Shown one piece after another: positions 34,642 to 43,572 of a stretch of 49,278 bases of DNA (its first letter is position 1; every line of letters begins with the position of its first letter). Location: the NCBI GenBank assembly GCA_964429355.1, contig CAYSCH010000017.1, positions 1 to 49,278 on the forward strand, read 5' to 3'. The translations under genes were made by a program, and so were the position numbers. Origin of the DNA: JAAYAY01 sp964429355 (lineage in GTDB: Bacteria; Planctomycetota; Planctomycetia; Pirellulales; Thermoguttaceae). The notes below the pieces were generated by a model. That model had not been told where the DNA came from and ran no database searches. It worked only from the letters and a program-made list of their open reading frames with translations.

Positions 34642-35802
34642 ATGGCCGGCAGCAGCGTGCGCGAAGACACTTTGGTCGTCATTCTGGCCGCGGGAAAAGG
34701 CACCCGCATGGGAAACGACGACCTGGTGAAGGTGTGCTTCGAAATCGACGGGGTGCCGGCCATCAATCGCCAGATCGACGTCTTCAAGAGCTGTCGGATC
34801 AGCCGGTTCCTTCTGGTCGTCGGCGATCGGGCTGAGCAGGTGCTCCGCACGGTGGTGCCGCGGCATCCTGAGGTCATGTATGTCTACCAGGAACCTCAGT
34901 TGGGAACGGGGCATGCGGCACGCGTGGCAGCCGACTCGCTCCAGGCTATCGGCTATTCGGGCAACGTGCTCGTTTCAACCGGCGACAAGCTCATCGAGAA
35001 GGAAGCGATCGAATCGCTCCTCGACGGATTTGTCAAACAGCAGGCCGATATGGCCCTGCTGACCGTTCCCAAGACGAAGGCCACCGCCGGTTCGGTCGGG
35101 CGGGTGTTCGTGGATCGTCAGGGGCAGGCTCTGGATATTATCGAAGTGGCCGATCGGCGACGCCAGGCCGCCGCCGATGAATTGCGGGCGAGACTCCTGA
35201 AGGGCGCCGTCCTGACGGCAAGCTCCCTGCAGAGCACCCTCGACAAGCAGTTTCCCAACCCGAAGAAGCAGCAGCGCGCTGTGCCCGAACTCACCGAACT
35301 GGCCGCGGCAGGCGATCCGTTGGACACCAAGGCCCTGCAGAATGTGCTCGACTCGAAACGCTACCAGTTGACCGTGGACGGCGAGCCCTACTCGGCCCAG
35401 CAGATCGAGCGAAAGTGCAGCGAGACAAACCCCAGCCTCTACCTCTACCGCTCCGACCTGTTCTACAAGGCGGTGGGGATGCTCGACAACAACAACGCCC
35501 AGAAGGAATTTTACATCACCGACACCGTGCGGCTCCTCGGTTGCCAGCGCGACCGGGAAGGAAAACGATCGTACCGGGTTCGCGCCATCTCGCTCGACAA
35601 CCCCGACTGCATTCAGGGTTTCAATTCGCCCGACGAGCTCCTGGTCATCCAGGACTATGTGCGCCGGAAGAAATCCTTGCCGGAGCAGGAGGCCAAGGTC
35701 TCCCTTCAACCGCGGTTGGCCCCCAGCCAGTATGCAACGGTTGCCGAGTGGCTCGATCGCGTCCATCCGGACCGTCGCGATGCAAAACGCTGGCTTTGGT
35801 AA
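34642..35802 (+). CDS. Nucleotidyltransferase (GlmU-N-like NTP transferase), N-terminal half of a probable fused enzyme
   Basis: 386 residues from ATG 34642, chosen for GGGAG eight bases upstream; an in-frame start at 34561 adds unlike residues. The nucleotide-binding loop LAAGKGTRMG lies at 15-24, with the conserved Lys30 in DLVKVCFEIDG. QLGTGHA near 88 and STGDKLIE near 113 match sugar-1-phosphate nucleotidyltransferases, although the metal-binding D-x-D position reads TGDK. A C-terminal region (WLDRVHPDRRDAKRWLW) ends at TAA 35800-35802. The same frame continues open beyond this stop straight into the GHMP kinase. The product is therefore either one half of a broken fusion or a natural two-gene split. 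Confidence 0.8.
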   Translation: MAGSSVREDTLVVILAAGKGTRMGNDDLVKVCFEIDGVPAINRQIDVFKSCRISRFLLVVGDRAEQVLRTVVPRHPEVMYVYQEPQLGTGHAARVAADSLQAIGYSGNVLVSTGDKLIEKEAIESLLDGFVKQQADMALLTVPKTKATAGSVGRVFVDRQGQALDIIEVADRRRQAAADELRARLLKGAVLTASSLQSTLDKQFPNPKKQQRAVPELTELAAAGDPLDTKALQNVLDSKRYQLTVDGEPYSAQQIERKCSETNPSLYLYRSDLFYKAVGMLDNNNAQKEFYITDTVRLLGCQRDREGKRSYRVRAISLDNPDCIQGFNSPDELLVIQDYVRRKKSLPEQEAKVSLQPRLAPSQYATVAEWLDRVHPDRRDAKRWLW

Positions 35803-35898
35803 TTCTACGGCGCCCACGACGATCTCCACGCCGAGAAGTGCAAGGATTTTTCCAAGGTCCTCAATTGCTACGGGAAGGCGTTCGGCTTCGACGAGAAG

Positions 35899-37356
35899 GT
35901 GTGTATCGTCCGCGCTCCCGGCCGGATCAATCTGATGGGGCGCCACGTCGATCATCGTGGCGGATGGACGAACTTTCTGGCCATCGCCCAGGAGACGATT
36001 GCGGTGGCCGGCCTCCGCGCCGACGACACCGTTCAGGCCGTCAGTGCCGAACCTCGCCGATTCAGCCCGGTCTCGTTCCGGATGTCCGAGCTGATGGGAC
36101 GTTTCGCCTGGAGTGACTGGATCAATTTCGTCAACAGCGATTGGGTTCGGGACCTGATCTATCGCGAGGCGGGGCACTGGGGAAACTATCTGAAGGCCGC
36201 CATGTTGCGGCTCCAGCACGGGTACCACGACGTGATGGTCCGCGGCATGAACATGGCCGTCATCGGCAACGTTCCCATGGCGGCCGGGCTCTCCAGCAGT
36301 TCAACCCTGGTGGTTGCCACGCTTCAGGCGGCAATTGCCCTGAACAACTTCGAGCTCACGAGCCGGCAGTTCATCGACATGTGCGGAGAGGGGGAATGGT
36401 TCGTTGGCTCCCGTGGCGGAGCCGGCGACCATGCAGCCATCTACCTGGGACAGCGAGGCAAGATCGCCCACGTGGGCTATCACCCCTTTCAGCTTCAAGA
36501 CGTCTTCGAGGCCCCCAAGGATTACCAGGTCGTCGTGGCCAACAGCCATATCCAGGCGGCCAAGAGCAGCGGAGCCAGGGATCAGTTCAACTCGCGGATC
36601 GCGGCCTACAATCTGGGGCTGGCCGTTCTCAAGCAACGGGCACCCGAGTACGGCAGCGCCATTGAGCACCTCCGCGATGTCACCCCGGCCACGCTCGGCT
36701 GCTCGACAAGCGACATTTACCGGCTCCTCCTGAAGGTTCCCCAGACCATGACTCGCCAGGATTTCCGGGAGATCCTTTCAGGCGATCACCAGACCCTGAT
36801 CGAAAGCAGCTTCGCCACCCACGCCGATCCGAAGACCTATCATCCCCGCGGCGTTCTCCTGTTCGGAATCGCCGAAATCCTCCGCGCCAAGAAATGCGTG
36901 GAACTGCTCAAAGAAGGTCACGTCGAAGCTTTCGGGCGATTGATGCGGATCAGCCACGACGGCGACCGCGTCAGCGCTCGTGATCCTCTCGGTACGGTCC
37001 ACCGATTGGCCGATCCCTGCACCGACGACTACCTGCGACGCCTGATCGATGACCTCAGGAGCGAGGATCCCCGCCGGGTCGAACGAGCACAACTCGATCA
37101 GCAGGCAGGCTACTACGCCTGCAGCACAGAGGAAATCGACGGGATGGTCGACTCTCTGGCCAGCGTCCGCGGAGTGGCCGGCGCGCAGATCGCCGGCGCC
37201 GGGTTGGGGGGCTGCATCATGGCATTGGTAAGGAAGGAAGCCGTCCCTGAGGTCCGCCGCGCTCTTGACCGTGGCTACTACCGCCCCGCCGAACTCAAAC
37301 CTGCGATCATCCCATGTATCGGGGTGGAAGGAGCCGGCCTGGTTGAGTTCGCGTAG
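35899..37356 (+). CDS. GHMP-family sugar kinase (galactokinase / N-acetylhexosamine kinase-like)
   Basis: 485 residues from GTG 35899. Motif 1 is RAPGRINLMGRHVDHRGG (5-22), as in galactokinases. Motif 2 is PMAAGLSSSSTLVVATL (about 125-141), the ATP phosphate loop. Motif 3 is GAGLGGCIMALV near 431-442. Bases 35803-35898, between the TAA and this GTG, are open in the same frame and encode plausible sequence (FYGAHDDLHAEKCKDFSKVL), and no good ribosome site precedes the GTG. The kinase was thus probably the C-terminal half of a nucleotidyltransferase-kinase fusion. Together they would phosphorylate a hexose and activate it to a nucleotide sugar; the sugar is unknown. Confidence 0.8.
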   Translation: MCIVRAPGRINLMGRHVDHRGGWTNFLAIAQETIAVAGLRADDTVQAVSAEPRRFSPVSFRMSELMGRFAWSDWINFVNSDWVRDLIYREAGHWGNYLKAAMLRLQHGYHDVMVRGMNMAVIGNVPMAAGLSSSSTLVVATLQAAIALNNFELTSRQFIDMCGEGEWFVGSRGGAGDHAAIYLGQRGKIAHVGYHPFQLQDVFEAPKDYQVVVANSHIQAAKSSGARDQFNSRIAAYNLGLAVLKQRAPEYGSAIEHLRDVTPATLGCSTSDIYRLLLKVPQTMTRQDFREILSGDHQTLIESSFATHADPKTYHPRGVLLFGIAEILRAKKCVELLKEGHVEAFGRLMRISHDGDRVSARDPLGTVHRLADPCTDDYLRRLIDDLRSEDPRRVERAQLDQQAGYYACSTEEIDGMVDSLASVRGVAGAQIAGAGLGGCIMALVRKEAVPEVRRALDRGYYRPAELKPAIIPCIGVEGAGLVEFA

Positions 37357-37367
37357 CTCCATGTTCC

Positions 37368-37422
37368 GCAGCCGAATTCGCCAGAATTTGGCCGAAATGT
37401 AGCCGAATTCGCCAGAATTTGG
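37368..37422. repeat. Two 24-bp dispersed repeat units in direct orientation
   Basis: Units at 37368-37391 and 37399-37422 share the same core (GCCGAATTCGCCAGAATTTG) with a 7-bp spacer. They are copies of the units found at 5378-5488. They lie between two convergent genes, where a transcription end is expected. A decayed related sequence follows near 37484-37530. The 184-base region holds no gene. Confidence 0.85.
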
Positions 37423-37540
37423 CCGATCCGATCGCGTCGAATGGCTGGGGTCTAACGACAGCGCGCCCCCCCAGCCGCCCCAAGTCAGAATTCGGCCTTC
37501 TACGCTGCCGTCCCGATTCGCCAGGACTTACTGCCCACCT

Positions 37541-37900
37541 TCACTTCATTTCCTTGAGCCAGGGATACCCCGCGCCACGAGCGTGCGCGAGTGCCTGAGT
37601 TGCCCGGTCCGTGTCGCCAGCCTCCTGATAGATCATGCTCAGGGCGAGGAAGACTGGTTGCCGGTAGGGGGGTGGAAGGCGTTTGGCGGCGGTCTTGAAA
37701 GAGGCTGCCGCTTCCGCAAATTTCGACTGGGCCCCGTAAGCCTCACCGCGGAGCAAGCTCACTTCGCCTTCGAACGGGCCCAGCTCGCCAAGCCCGTCAA
37801 GCCGGTCCAGGGCCTGTTGAGCCATGCCCAACTCGAGGTATCCCGACGCCTCCCGCAGGCGATGTGCCACTCGACGCAGTTGTCTCATATCGAAGCTCAT
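37541..37900 (-). CDS. Small TPR-repeat protein
   Basis: 119 residues from ATG 37900 with GGAAGGG seven bases upstream. Three tetratricopeptide-like helical pairs are visible: residues 16-38 (REASGYLELGMAQQALDRLD), 44-70 (VSLLRGEAYGAQSKFAEAAA) and 80-110 (FLALSMIYQEAGDTDRATQA). TPR arrays bind other proteins. No signal peptide or membrane helix. Partner unknown. The 263 bases upstream contain a palindrome at 38096-38113. Confidence 0.75.
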   Translation of the reverse strand: MSFDMRQLRRVAHRLREASGYLELGMAQQALDRLDGLGELGPFEGEVSLLRGEAYGAQSKFAEAAASFKTAAKRLPPPYRQPVFLALSMIYQEAGDTDRATQALAHARGAGYPWLKEMK

Positions 37901-38095
37901 GGCTTTGCCCTTCCCTGTATTCCGATTCGCGGCACCCGGTGGTCAAACCGGCACGAACATCGGCTTCCACCTCCTATTCGACGCAAACGGTATGCCATTG
38001 GTTCAGCGATTTCGCCTCCAGATCGCAACTGATTGCCGCGTCAGGTCTTGCGTTGAACAATCGTATTTCGCGGCACAATTCGACGCCGCGCAAAA

Positions 38096-38113
38096 TGGCA
38101 CCAGTTGGTGCCA
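38096..38113. promoter_or_regulatory. Palindrome, possible operator
   Basis: TGGCACCA and TGGTGCCA form an 8-bp perfect inverted repeat with a 2-bp centre, and a third TGGCAC half-site follows at 38118-38123. It lies about 200 bases upstream of the small TPR gene and just past the stop of the next gene. The symmetry and repeated half-site suggest a dimeric repressor site; there is no T-run for a terminator. Confidence 0.25.
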
Positions 38114-38163
38114 AATATGGCACTTGGGCCGGAAAAAACCCACTGGGCGCGTCCGGAGGGGGG

Positions 38164-39399
38164 TTATTGCGCATACCAGGCCACCAGACCGGCAAGTTGA
38201 CCCGGTAGGGAAAGAGCGCGAATTCGACGTCTCTGCCGAAAGTTCGTGAGAGGTTCAAATCCCTGGCCCCGGTCGAGGGCAACCACAATGTCAACCATCA
38301 TTTCCCGAGTCGGCTTGGAACCGGTCGAGAACAGCCGTGCCAGCCACATACCGGCCACGTAACTGAGGGCCAGATTGCGAAAACCATCCATGACGTTCCA
38401 TCCTGTCGGCAACAGCAGGATATAGCGAGCCGATACCGATGCCGTTTCGAGAAACAGATTCAGCGGTTCCAACACCCGGCTTTCCAGCGGCCCGAGCGGT
38501 TCCTCGAGCGATTGGAAGGTGGCCGCGAAACCGCCCGCCAGATTGGGAACCGCTCCGCGGCCCCAGATGAAACGCAGCACCGCTCTTGTCAGTAGGAGCC
38601 GGCTTCGCCAATCTTCCTGGATCCGGGCTTCCGGGTGGAGCCGGAGATAGTGAAAAATGGACTGACGCATGAGCCCGGCCGTGATTCTGTCCGGACGTTT
38701 TCGCTCCCGGAAGAACTGGGAGGCCTCTTCGAGAACCGACTCCTCGAGCAGCGTGAGAAACTCGGCTTGCTTACGGGGTTCCAGCCGGCGCATGTCGCAT
38801 TGCTCCAATGCGTCGCAGAACAGAAGCGTGTGAACCAGACGCCGCACAACCGGGTAGTGGGATGCACTCATCAAACGGGCCATCCCGTGAAGAACCCGGT
38901 CGAGATCCTTCCAGGGAAGCCGAATTCGTCGGGTCAGTGGCGGCGCAGGCGGAGCCTGGATATTCTCACGTCCCAGCCGCACAAGACGCCGCAGGTCGTC
39001 TCGGTTCGCTTCGAGTTTTCTGCCACGCCCGGCGGCTGCAGACGGACAACTCCTTCGCAACGTCAGATACGCAACCTGGTCGTGGGGCACCAACTGCAGG
39101 GGATAGGTCTGGCAAACGCCCGGTTTCGCTTCGGGCCCGTGATCGCGATGGATTCGGCAAAGCCCGTCGGCCATCAGAAAGACACAAGCTCCGTCCGGAC
39201 GCTTGGCGAGGACTTTCTGCCGGCCGCTCCGGACAACGATCCGCGTCCCTTTGAAGTCGACCTGATCGTTCCAGTGATGCGACTCGAGCTTGGCTAGATC
39301 ACTTTCGGTCAGCGGGATCTCGCTCCCGTGGCAACAACGGGCGCAACTGTGGCAATCCCAGTGCTCAACAATCGGCAGTGCTCGGATCGGTAAAGGCAT
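38164..39399 (-). CDS. YkgJ-like cysteine-cluster (CxxCxxCC) protein
   Basis: 411 residues. The N-terminus has the metal-chelating pattern WDCHSCARCCHG (Cys16, 19, 22, 23), followed by GACVFLMADGLCRIH and KPGVCQTYPLQ, the usual Cys set of the zinc/iron-chelating YkgJ family. The C-terminal 270 residues are mostly helical and belong to the longer planctomycete or FliB-like form. FliB relatives methylate flagellin lysines, but without flagellar genes here that assignment is not justified. Start ATG 39399 lacks a clear ribosome site. Confidence 0.75.
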   Translation of the reverse strand: MPLPIRALPIVEHWDCHSCARCCHGSEIPLTESDLAKLESHHWNDQVDFKGTRIVVRSGRQKVLAKRPDGACVFLMADGLCRIHRDHGPEAKPGVCQTYPLQLVPHDQVAYLTLRRSCPSAAAGRGRKLEANRDDLRRLVRLGRENIQAPPAPPLTRRIRLPWKDLDRVLHGMARLMSASHYPVVRRLVHTLLFCDALEQCDMRRLEPRKQAEFLTLLEESVLEEASQFFRERKRPDRITAGLMRQSIFHYLRLHPEARIQEDWRSRLLLTRAVLRFIWGRGAVPNLAGGFAATFQSLEEPLGPLESRVLEPLNLFLETASVSARYILLLPTGWNVMDGFRNLALSYVAGMWLARLFSTGSKPTREMMVDIVVALDRGQGFEPLTNFRQRRRIRALSLPGQLAGLVAWYAQ

Positions 39400-39516
39400 T
39401 GGGCGTGCGACGACAGCAGGTGATGTGACGACGGGAGTCGAGCTAATCAGGCAGGAAAGATGGAAGGACTGGCACCGGCTCCGAGACAGCGCACACAGTC
39501 GTCCGCGAAGCGGCTG

Positions 39517-42129
39517 TCAACGGGCACCTCGGCATAACAGTTCGTCAATCTCGTCGGCAGCGAGCATTCCTTCCGAGATTCCCTTTACGGCGGTAGTGCC
39601 GCCGTTGACCAGATCGCCCCCCGCAAAGACGCCGGGCGTCGTGGTAGCTTGTGATCCCGGTTCGGTGGCGATCAGGCCGTGCTTCGTCAGGGTCACGCTT
39701 CCCAGGGCTTCCTGCAACCTGGGCGGTATCCCCTGGCCCATGGCCTCGATAACCAGGTCAACGGCCATCAAACTCTCGCTGCCTGGGATCACGATCGGCC
39801 GGCGACGCCCCGACTCGTCCGGCTCACCCAGTTCCGTGCGTGCAATTCGCAGACCCGTCAGTTTGCCCGCCCCGTCCGTCTCGTATCCGACCGGCTGCGT
39901 CAGAATGAGCACATGGCTCCCGGACTTCAGCAGATGATCTCGTTCGCTGGGCCATGCGGGCATTTCGTTGAACGAACGCCGGTAGATGACGAACACGTCC
40001 CGGGCCCCCAGTTCCTTCGCCGTTACGGCGGCATCCATCGCCGTATTGCCGGCCCCGAGAACCGCCACTTTGCCATCCAGTCGCGTGATCTTTCCCGATT
40101 TCACGTCGCCCAGGAACTTGAGGGCATCAACCACACCGCACGCCTGTCCGAGCGAGGTCGACCGGCCAAGCCCGAGGGCCAGGAACACCGCATCGAACTT
40201 GGCCCGGAGTTCCTCCAGGCCCATGTCCTGCCCGAAGCTGCATCCAAGTCGCAGCCTCAGACGCCCGGCCTCGATCGCCGGCGTCAGAACCGCCTCGATC
40301 TCTGCCGAGGCGTCTTCATAACGACCACCGGGTATGATCCACTGCGGCGTGCCGCCAAGGTGCTCACTCCTCTCGACGATCTCCACCGAGTGCCCCTTCT
40401 CCAGCAGCCGCACGGCACAGGCCAGACCGGCCGGCCCGCCCCCTACCACGGCCACTCGCTTCCCGGAGGCCGGTTCCGGCAGTCGCACACCGACCAGACC
40501 TTGTTCGCGAGCGACGCGGCTGACCACCAACTGGATGTCGCGAATTGGCAGGGCGCAGTTGTCGAAGATCTGTTCGAGACACCCCCCTTCGCACTGCACT
40601 TCGGCGGGGCAGATGTACGCACACATTTCGGGCAACACGTTTCGATCGCGCAGAACATCATAGGCCTTCGCAATGTTGCCGTCGGCAAAGGCCCGCACAA
40701 ACGAGGGAACGTCCACGTGGGCCGGGCAGTTCGAAGTGCAGGTGGGAAACTCGCAGTCCCGGCACCGCTGCGCCTCGGCACGAAGGTGGTCCATGGCGAA
40801 ACGGCGGCCCAGCTTGTACTGCAACGAGTAGATCGCCTGATCGCGGACGACACAGCCGGTCATGGCCCCGTCGCGCATGATCTGGGTGCAACCGGAACAC
40901 GTCACGCACGTCTTCTCAGGGTCCATCGCTCCCTTGGTCAGGATATCGTTGACCGAGTCTGGATAGGCAAAAGCGCCTCGTCCTTGACCGATCAAGGTCG
41001 CCCACCCGCGACGTACCACCCCCGCGGCAACGTACGGCATCAGATGCCGCAGCCAGCCGTAGCCGCCGCCGATAACCGGCAGGTCCGGCACGGCTTGCTG
41101 GATCTGCCGAGTGATGTTCACAAACCGGTCCACTCCCTCCAGCGGATACTCGGGCGGAGCCCCTCCTCCAGCCACCGAACGGTCGAACGGACGGCCGTAG
41201 TGCGGATTGTAATAGGGGTTGCCGATCGACACGTTGATCACCGGCAGGTCGTACTGGCGCAACTGGCGAATCAATTCGATCGGCTCGCTCAGGTCGGGCT
41301 GGCGATAGTCGTCCTTCGTCACGCCGAAGCCATAGGGATAGGAGATAGCGTCATACACGTTCATCCGCGTGGTCACGAATACCTCGGGAACCTCGTGCCG
41401 GATCCGTGCCATCACCTCGCGGAGGAACCGGGTGCGGTTCTCAAACGAGCCGCCGTATTTTCCCTCCCGGGTGTAGGAGGCCAGCAACTCCGACACCAGG
41501 TACCGATGGCAGCTCTTGACGTCCACGCCGTCGAAGCCCGCCTTCGCCGCCAGTCTGGCCGCTTCCACGTACGTATCCTGGAGCCGATCGAGGTACTCGT
41601 CGGTGACGAGCGGATAATCGGCGGCGAGGTTGTGCCGGGGATCAAGGACTTCACTGTGATGGGCGATGATCGGCCGAGGTGCGCCACCCGGCTTGCTGTA
41701 ACGCCCTGAGTGCGTGAGCTGCACGATCATCGTGATTTCGTGGCCAAACTTCTCTCGCGCCGCCCTACGAGCCGCGTCGACGAGCCGCCCAAAATCACCG
41801 GCGCTTCCTCCGTGGAGCCAGAGCTGCCTGGGATTCGAACGGGCTTCGTGAAGAACGGCAGTCGCCTCGAACCAAAGGAGGGCAAAACCCCCTGCAGCAT
41901 AGCGGGTGTAGCGGCGAATACTCAGCTCCGCCGGGCCGCCGTTGTCGAGCGAATCGAACCCCTCCATGGGCTGCGAGGCAAAGCGATTCGCCAGACGGCG
42001 GTTCCCTATCGAGACCTTGTCGGCCAGACACGACAGATCCTCGTCCACCGGAAGCGTTAAACCCAGAAGGGTCAGTTCCTCACGAAGCAGGTCCAGATTC
42101 TTCAGGTGAAATCGCTTGTGTTCCGCCAT
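39517..42129 (-). CDS. Three-module oxidoreductase: OYE-type flavin barrel, 4Fe-4S domain and GltD-like FAD/NADPH domain
   Basis: 870 residues. Module one (about 30-400) is an NADH:flavin oxidoreductase/Old Yellow Enzyme barrel (RFASQPMEG, LTHSGRYSKPGG, FDGVDVKSCHRYLVSELL, VIGGGYGW). Residues 415-435 hold a Cys cluster (CVTCSGCTQIM). Module two (about 450-550) has the Fe-S pattern CRDCEFPTCTSNCPAHVDVP and CAYICPAEVQCEGGCLE of glutamate synthase small subunit and dihydropyrimidine dehydrogenase. Module three has a FAD loop VAVVGGGPAGLACAV near 556, an NADPH loop VAVLGAGNTAMDAAV near 690, and a final GVFAGGDLVNGGTTAV. Electrons probably pass from NADPH through FAD and Fe-S to FMN and an enoate or similar substrate. 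A single-chain layout like this is longer than 2,4-dienoyl-CoA reductase (about 670 residues). Substrate unknown. Confidence 0.85.
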   Translation of the reverse strand: MAEHKRFHLKNLDLLREELTLLGLTLPVDEDLSCLADKVSIGNRRLANRFASQPMEGFDSLDNGGPAELSIRRYTRYAAGGFALLWFEATAVLHEARSNPRQLWLHGGSAGDFGRLVDAARRAAREKFGHEITMIVQLTHSGRYSKPGGAPRPIIAHHSEVLDPRHNLAADYPLVTDEYLDRLQDTYVEAARLAAKAGFDGVDVKSCHRYLVSELLASYTREGKYGGSFENRTRFLREVMARIRHEVPEVFVTTRMNVYDAISYPYGFGVTKDDYRQPDLSEPIELIRQLRQYDLPVINVSIGNPYYNPHYGRPFDRSVAGGGAPPEYPLEGVDRFVNITRQIQQAVPDLPVIGGGYGWLRHLMPYVAAGVVRRGWATLIGQGRGAFAYPDSVNDILTKGAMDPEKTCVTCSGCTQIMRDGAMTGCVVRDQAIYSLQYKLGRRFAMDHLRAEAQRCRDCEFPTCTSNCPAHVDVPSFVRAFADGNIAKAYDVLRDRNVLPEMCAYICPAEVQCEGGCLEQIFDNCALPIRDIQLVVSRVAREQGLVGVRLPEPASGKRVAVVGGGPAGLACAVRLLEKGHSVEIVERSEHLGGTPQWIIPGGRYEDASAEIEAVLTPAIEAGRLRLRLGCSFGQDMGLEELRAKFDAVFLALGLGRSTSLGQACGVVDALKFLGDVKSGKITRLDGKVAVLGAGNTAMDAAVTAKELGARDVFVIYRRSFNEMPAWPSERDHLLKSGSHVLILTQPVGYETDGAGKLTGLRIARTELGEPDESGRRRPIVIPGSESLMAVDLVIEAMGQGIPPRLQEALGSVTLTKHGLIATEPGSQATTTPGVFAGGDLVNGGTTAVKGISEGMLAADEIDELLCRGAR

Positions 42130-42234
42130 TGCCGTTTCGCCTGCCGACTCGACTCAAATCGCTCCCCTTGCCTCGCGGGCCGTCGTTTCCGGCAAGCCCG
42201 TGGAGCAAATCTCGCATCGCAACGATTTGCGAGG

Positions 42235-43359
42235 CTAGGATCGCTTTCGGTTGCTGTTCCGGTCGCCGCCGCGGCGCCGGCCGGAGTGTTGGCGGGGACC
42301 GCTCGGTTCCGGCCTCTTCGACCGGCTTTCCATGTTCGAGGTGATGATGTAGCCAACCGACTCCTCCCAACTCGGGATTCCTCGATGAGCCATTCTCTTG
42401 CCCTGCCTCTTATCCCGCGATTGCTCTCCCTCGCCTATCGAATCTTCGTCGTCGTCCATGAACTCGTCTTCGTCGTCTTCGTCTTCATCCTCGTCGTCGT
42501 CGGCAAGGAGCATGTCAAAGTCGTCGATGTCGTTCTGGCCGGGATGATCCGCAATCAACCCTGCACCAAATCCCCCACTCTCGGCAGAGACCTCCTCGCG
42601 AGCACTCCGTTTGCGGCCCCCACGACGCCGGCCTCGGCGGCGCACACCTTCCTCTTCCGATGCCTCTTCGGCAACAGGACTTTCCGCTTCCTCGACGCCC
42701 TCCGGTTCGGCAGTCTGACCTTCTTCCGGTCGCCGGGGTTTGCGTCGCCTGCGACGCCTGCGCCCCTTGCGTTCCTCCTGAGACTCCTCGCCTTCGCCGG
42801 TCTCCTTCTCCCCTTCGATGGGTGCTGCTCCTTCAGAGGTCAAGTCATCGATAATGCCTGCCCCAAAACCGCTCGCCGCGGGGCGCGACGCCGGCTCGTG
42901 GCGCCGGGAGGGCCGACTCTGCCGATCGCCTCTCTCCTCCACCAGGATTGGCTCCTCCGGCAACACGATTGCCGGCGCTTCGGCCATGGCCGGCTCGTCT
43001 GCGGCTGGAATCGGTTCCGGGGCCTCTTCCATGGCTTCCACGCCCAGTTCCTTCGCCAGATTGGCCCAGTCCACTCCCCCGCGACGATACCCAAACCCGG
43101 AAACCACGCGCCCTCCCCTCGGGCCGCGCTCTCGCTTCTCCGGTCTCTCCGGCGGCGTTTCCACCGAGTCCGCTGCCGCAGCCTTCTCGATCTGCTCCAC
43201 GGACGCTTCGAATGTCAACTCCTCGACGACTTCGATTTCTTCGACCGCAGGGGATTCCGTCGGCTGCTCCTCCTTTTCTTTCTTCTTCTCCGGGCGAGGT
43301 ATCGCGCCCAGATCAGCCGCCAAGAAGTCCCAATGATCGCCTTGCTCGCCGTCAGGCAT
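42235..43359 (-). CDS. Charged, mostly disordered protein with conserved C-terminal motif
   Basis: 374 residues from ATG 43359, chosen because GGAAGGA lies just upstream; a second ATG at 43377 overlaps that ribosome site. It opens with HWDFLAADLGA. It then alternates acidic tracts (a run of Asp/Glu near residues 295-325) with basic blocks (RKGRRRRRRRKPRR near 205 and GRRRGGRKRS near 255). Repeated SGFGAGxIxD segments occur at about 165 and 265. The C-terminus holds an ordered, hydrophobic patch RGIPSWEESVGYIITSNMES followed by a basic Arg/Gly/Ser tail. This layout suggests nucleic-acid or ribosome association, by analogy with RNase E-like disordered scaffolds. No catalytic domain is present. 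Confidence 0.7.
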   Translation of the reverse strand: MPDGEQGDHWDFLAADLGAIPRPEKKKEKEEQPTESPAVEEIEVVEELTFEASVEQIEKAAAADSVETPPERPEKRERGPRGGRVVSGFGYRRGGVDWANLAKELGVEAMEEAPEPIPAADEPAMAEAPAIVLPEEPILVEERGDRQSRPSRRHEPASRPAASGFGAGIIDDLTSEGAAPIEGEKETGEGEESQEERKGRRRRRRRKPRRPEEGQTAEPEGVEEAESPVAEEASEEEGVRRRGRRRGGRKRSAREEVSAESGGFGAGLIADHPGQNDIDDFDMLLADDDEDEDEDDEDEFMDDDEDSIGEGEQSRDKRQGKRMAHRGIPSWEESVGYIITSNMESRSKRPEPSGPRQHSGRRRGGDRNSNRKRS

Positions 43360-43572
43360 GTGTCCAATTCCTTCCAATTACAGGAGCTGTTATATCAGAC
43401 GGCCTCAAAAAGGGTCGGATCTCTCAACCAGTTCGGACATTCTTCGTCCACCGGCGACAAAAACCCAAGCCAAGCCGTTGCTTACGTCAAAACCGCTTAT
43501 TCCTGGATACAAGCATCTCAGTATAGAACGATTCACCAGACCTGGGAAGCGCGATCCCCGCTATCAGACCAT

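Noticed and set aside
38164..39399. Flagellin lysine-N-methylase (FliB) assignment for the cysteine-cluster protein
   Set aside because: Only the Cys pattern is shared and no flagellar gene is nearby, so the broader YkgJ-like call is safer.
42180..42234. Short inverted repeats (GCAAATC/GATTTGC) after the disordered-protein gene as a terminator
   Set aside because: A 7-bp stem with a long loop and no T-run, and two mutually exclusive pairings; too weak.
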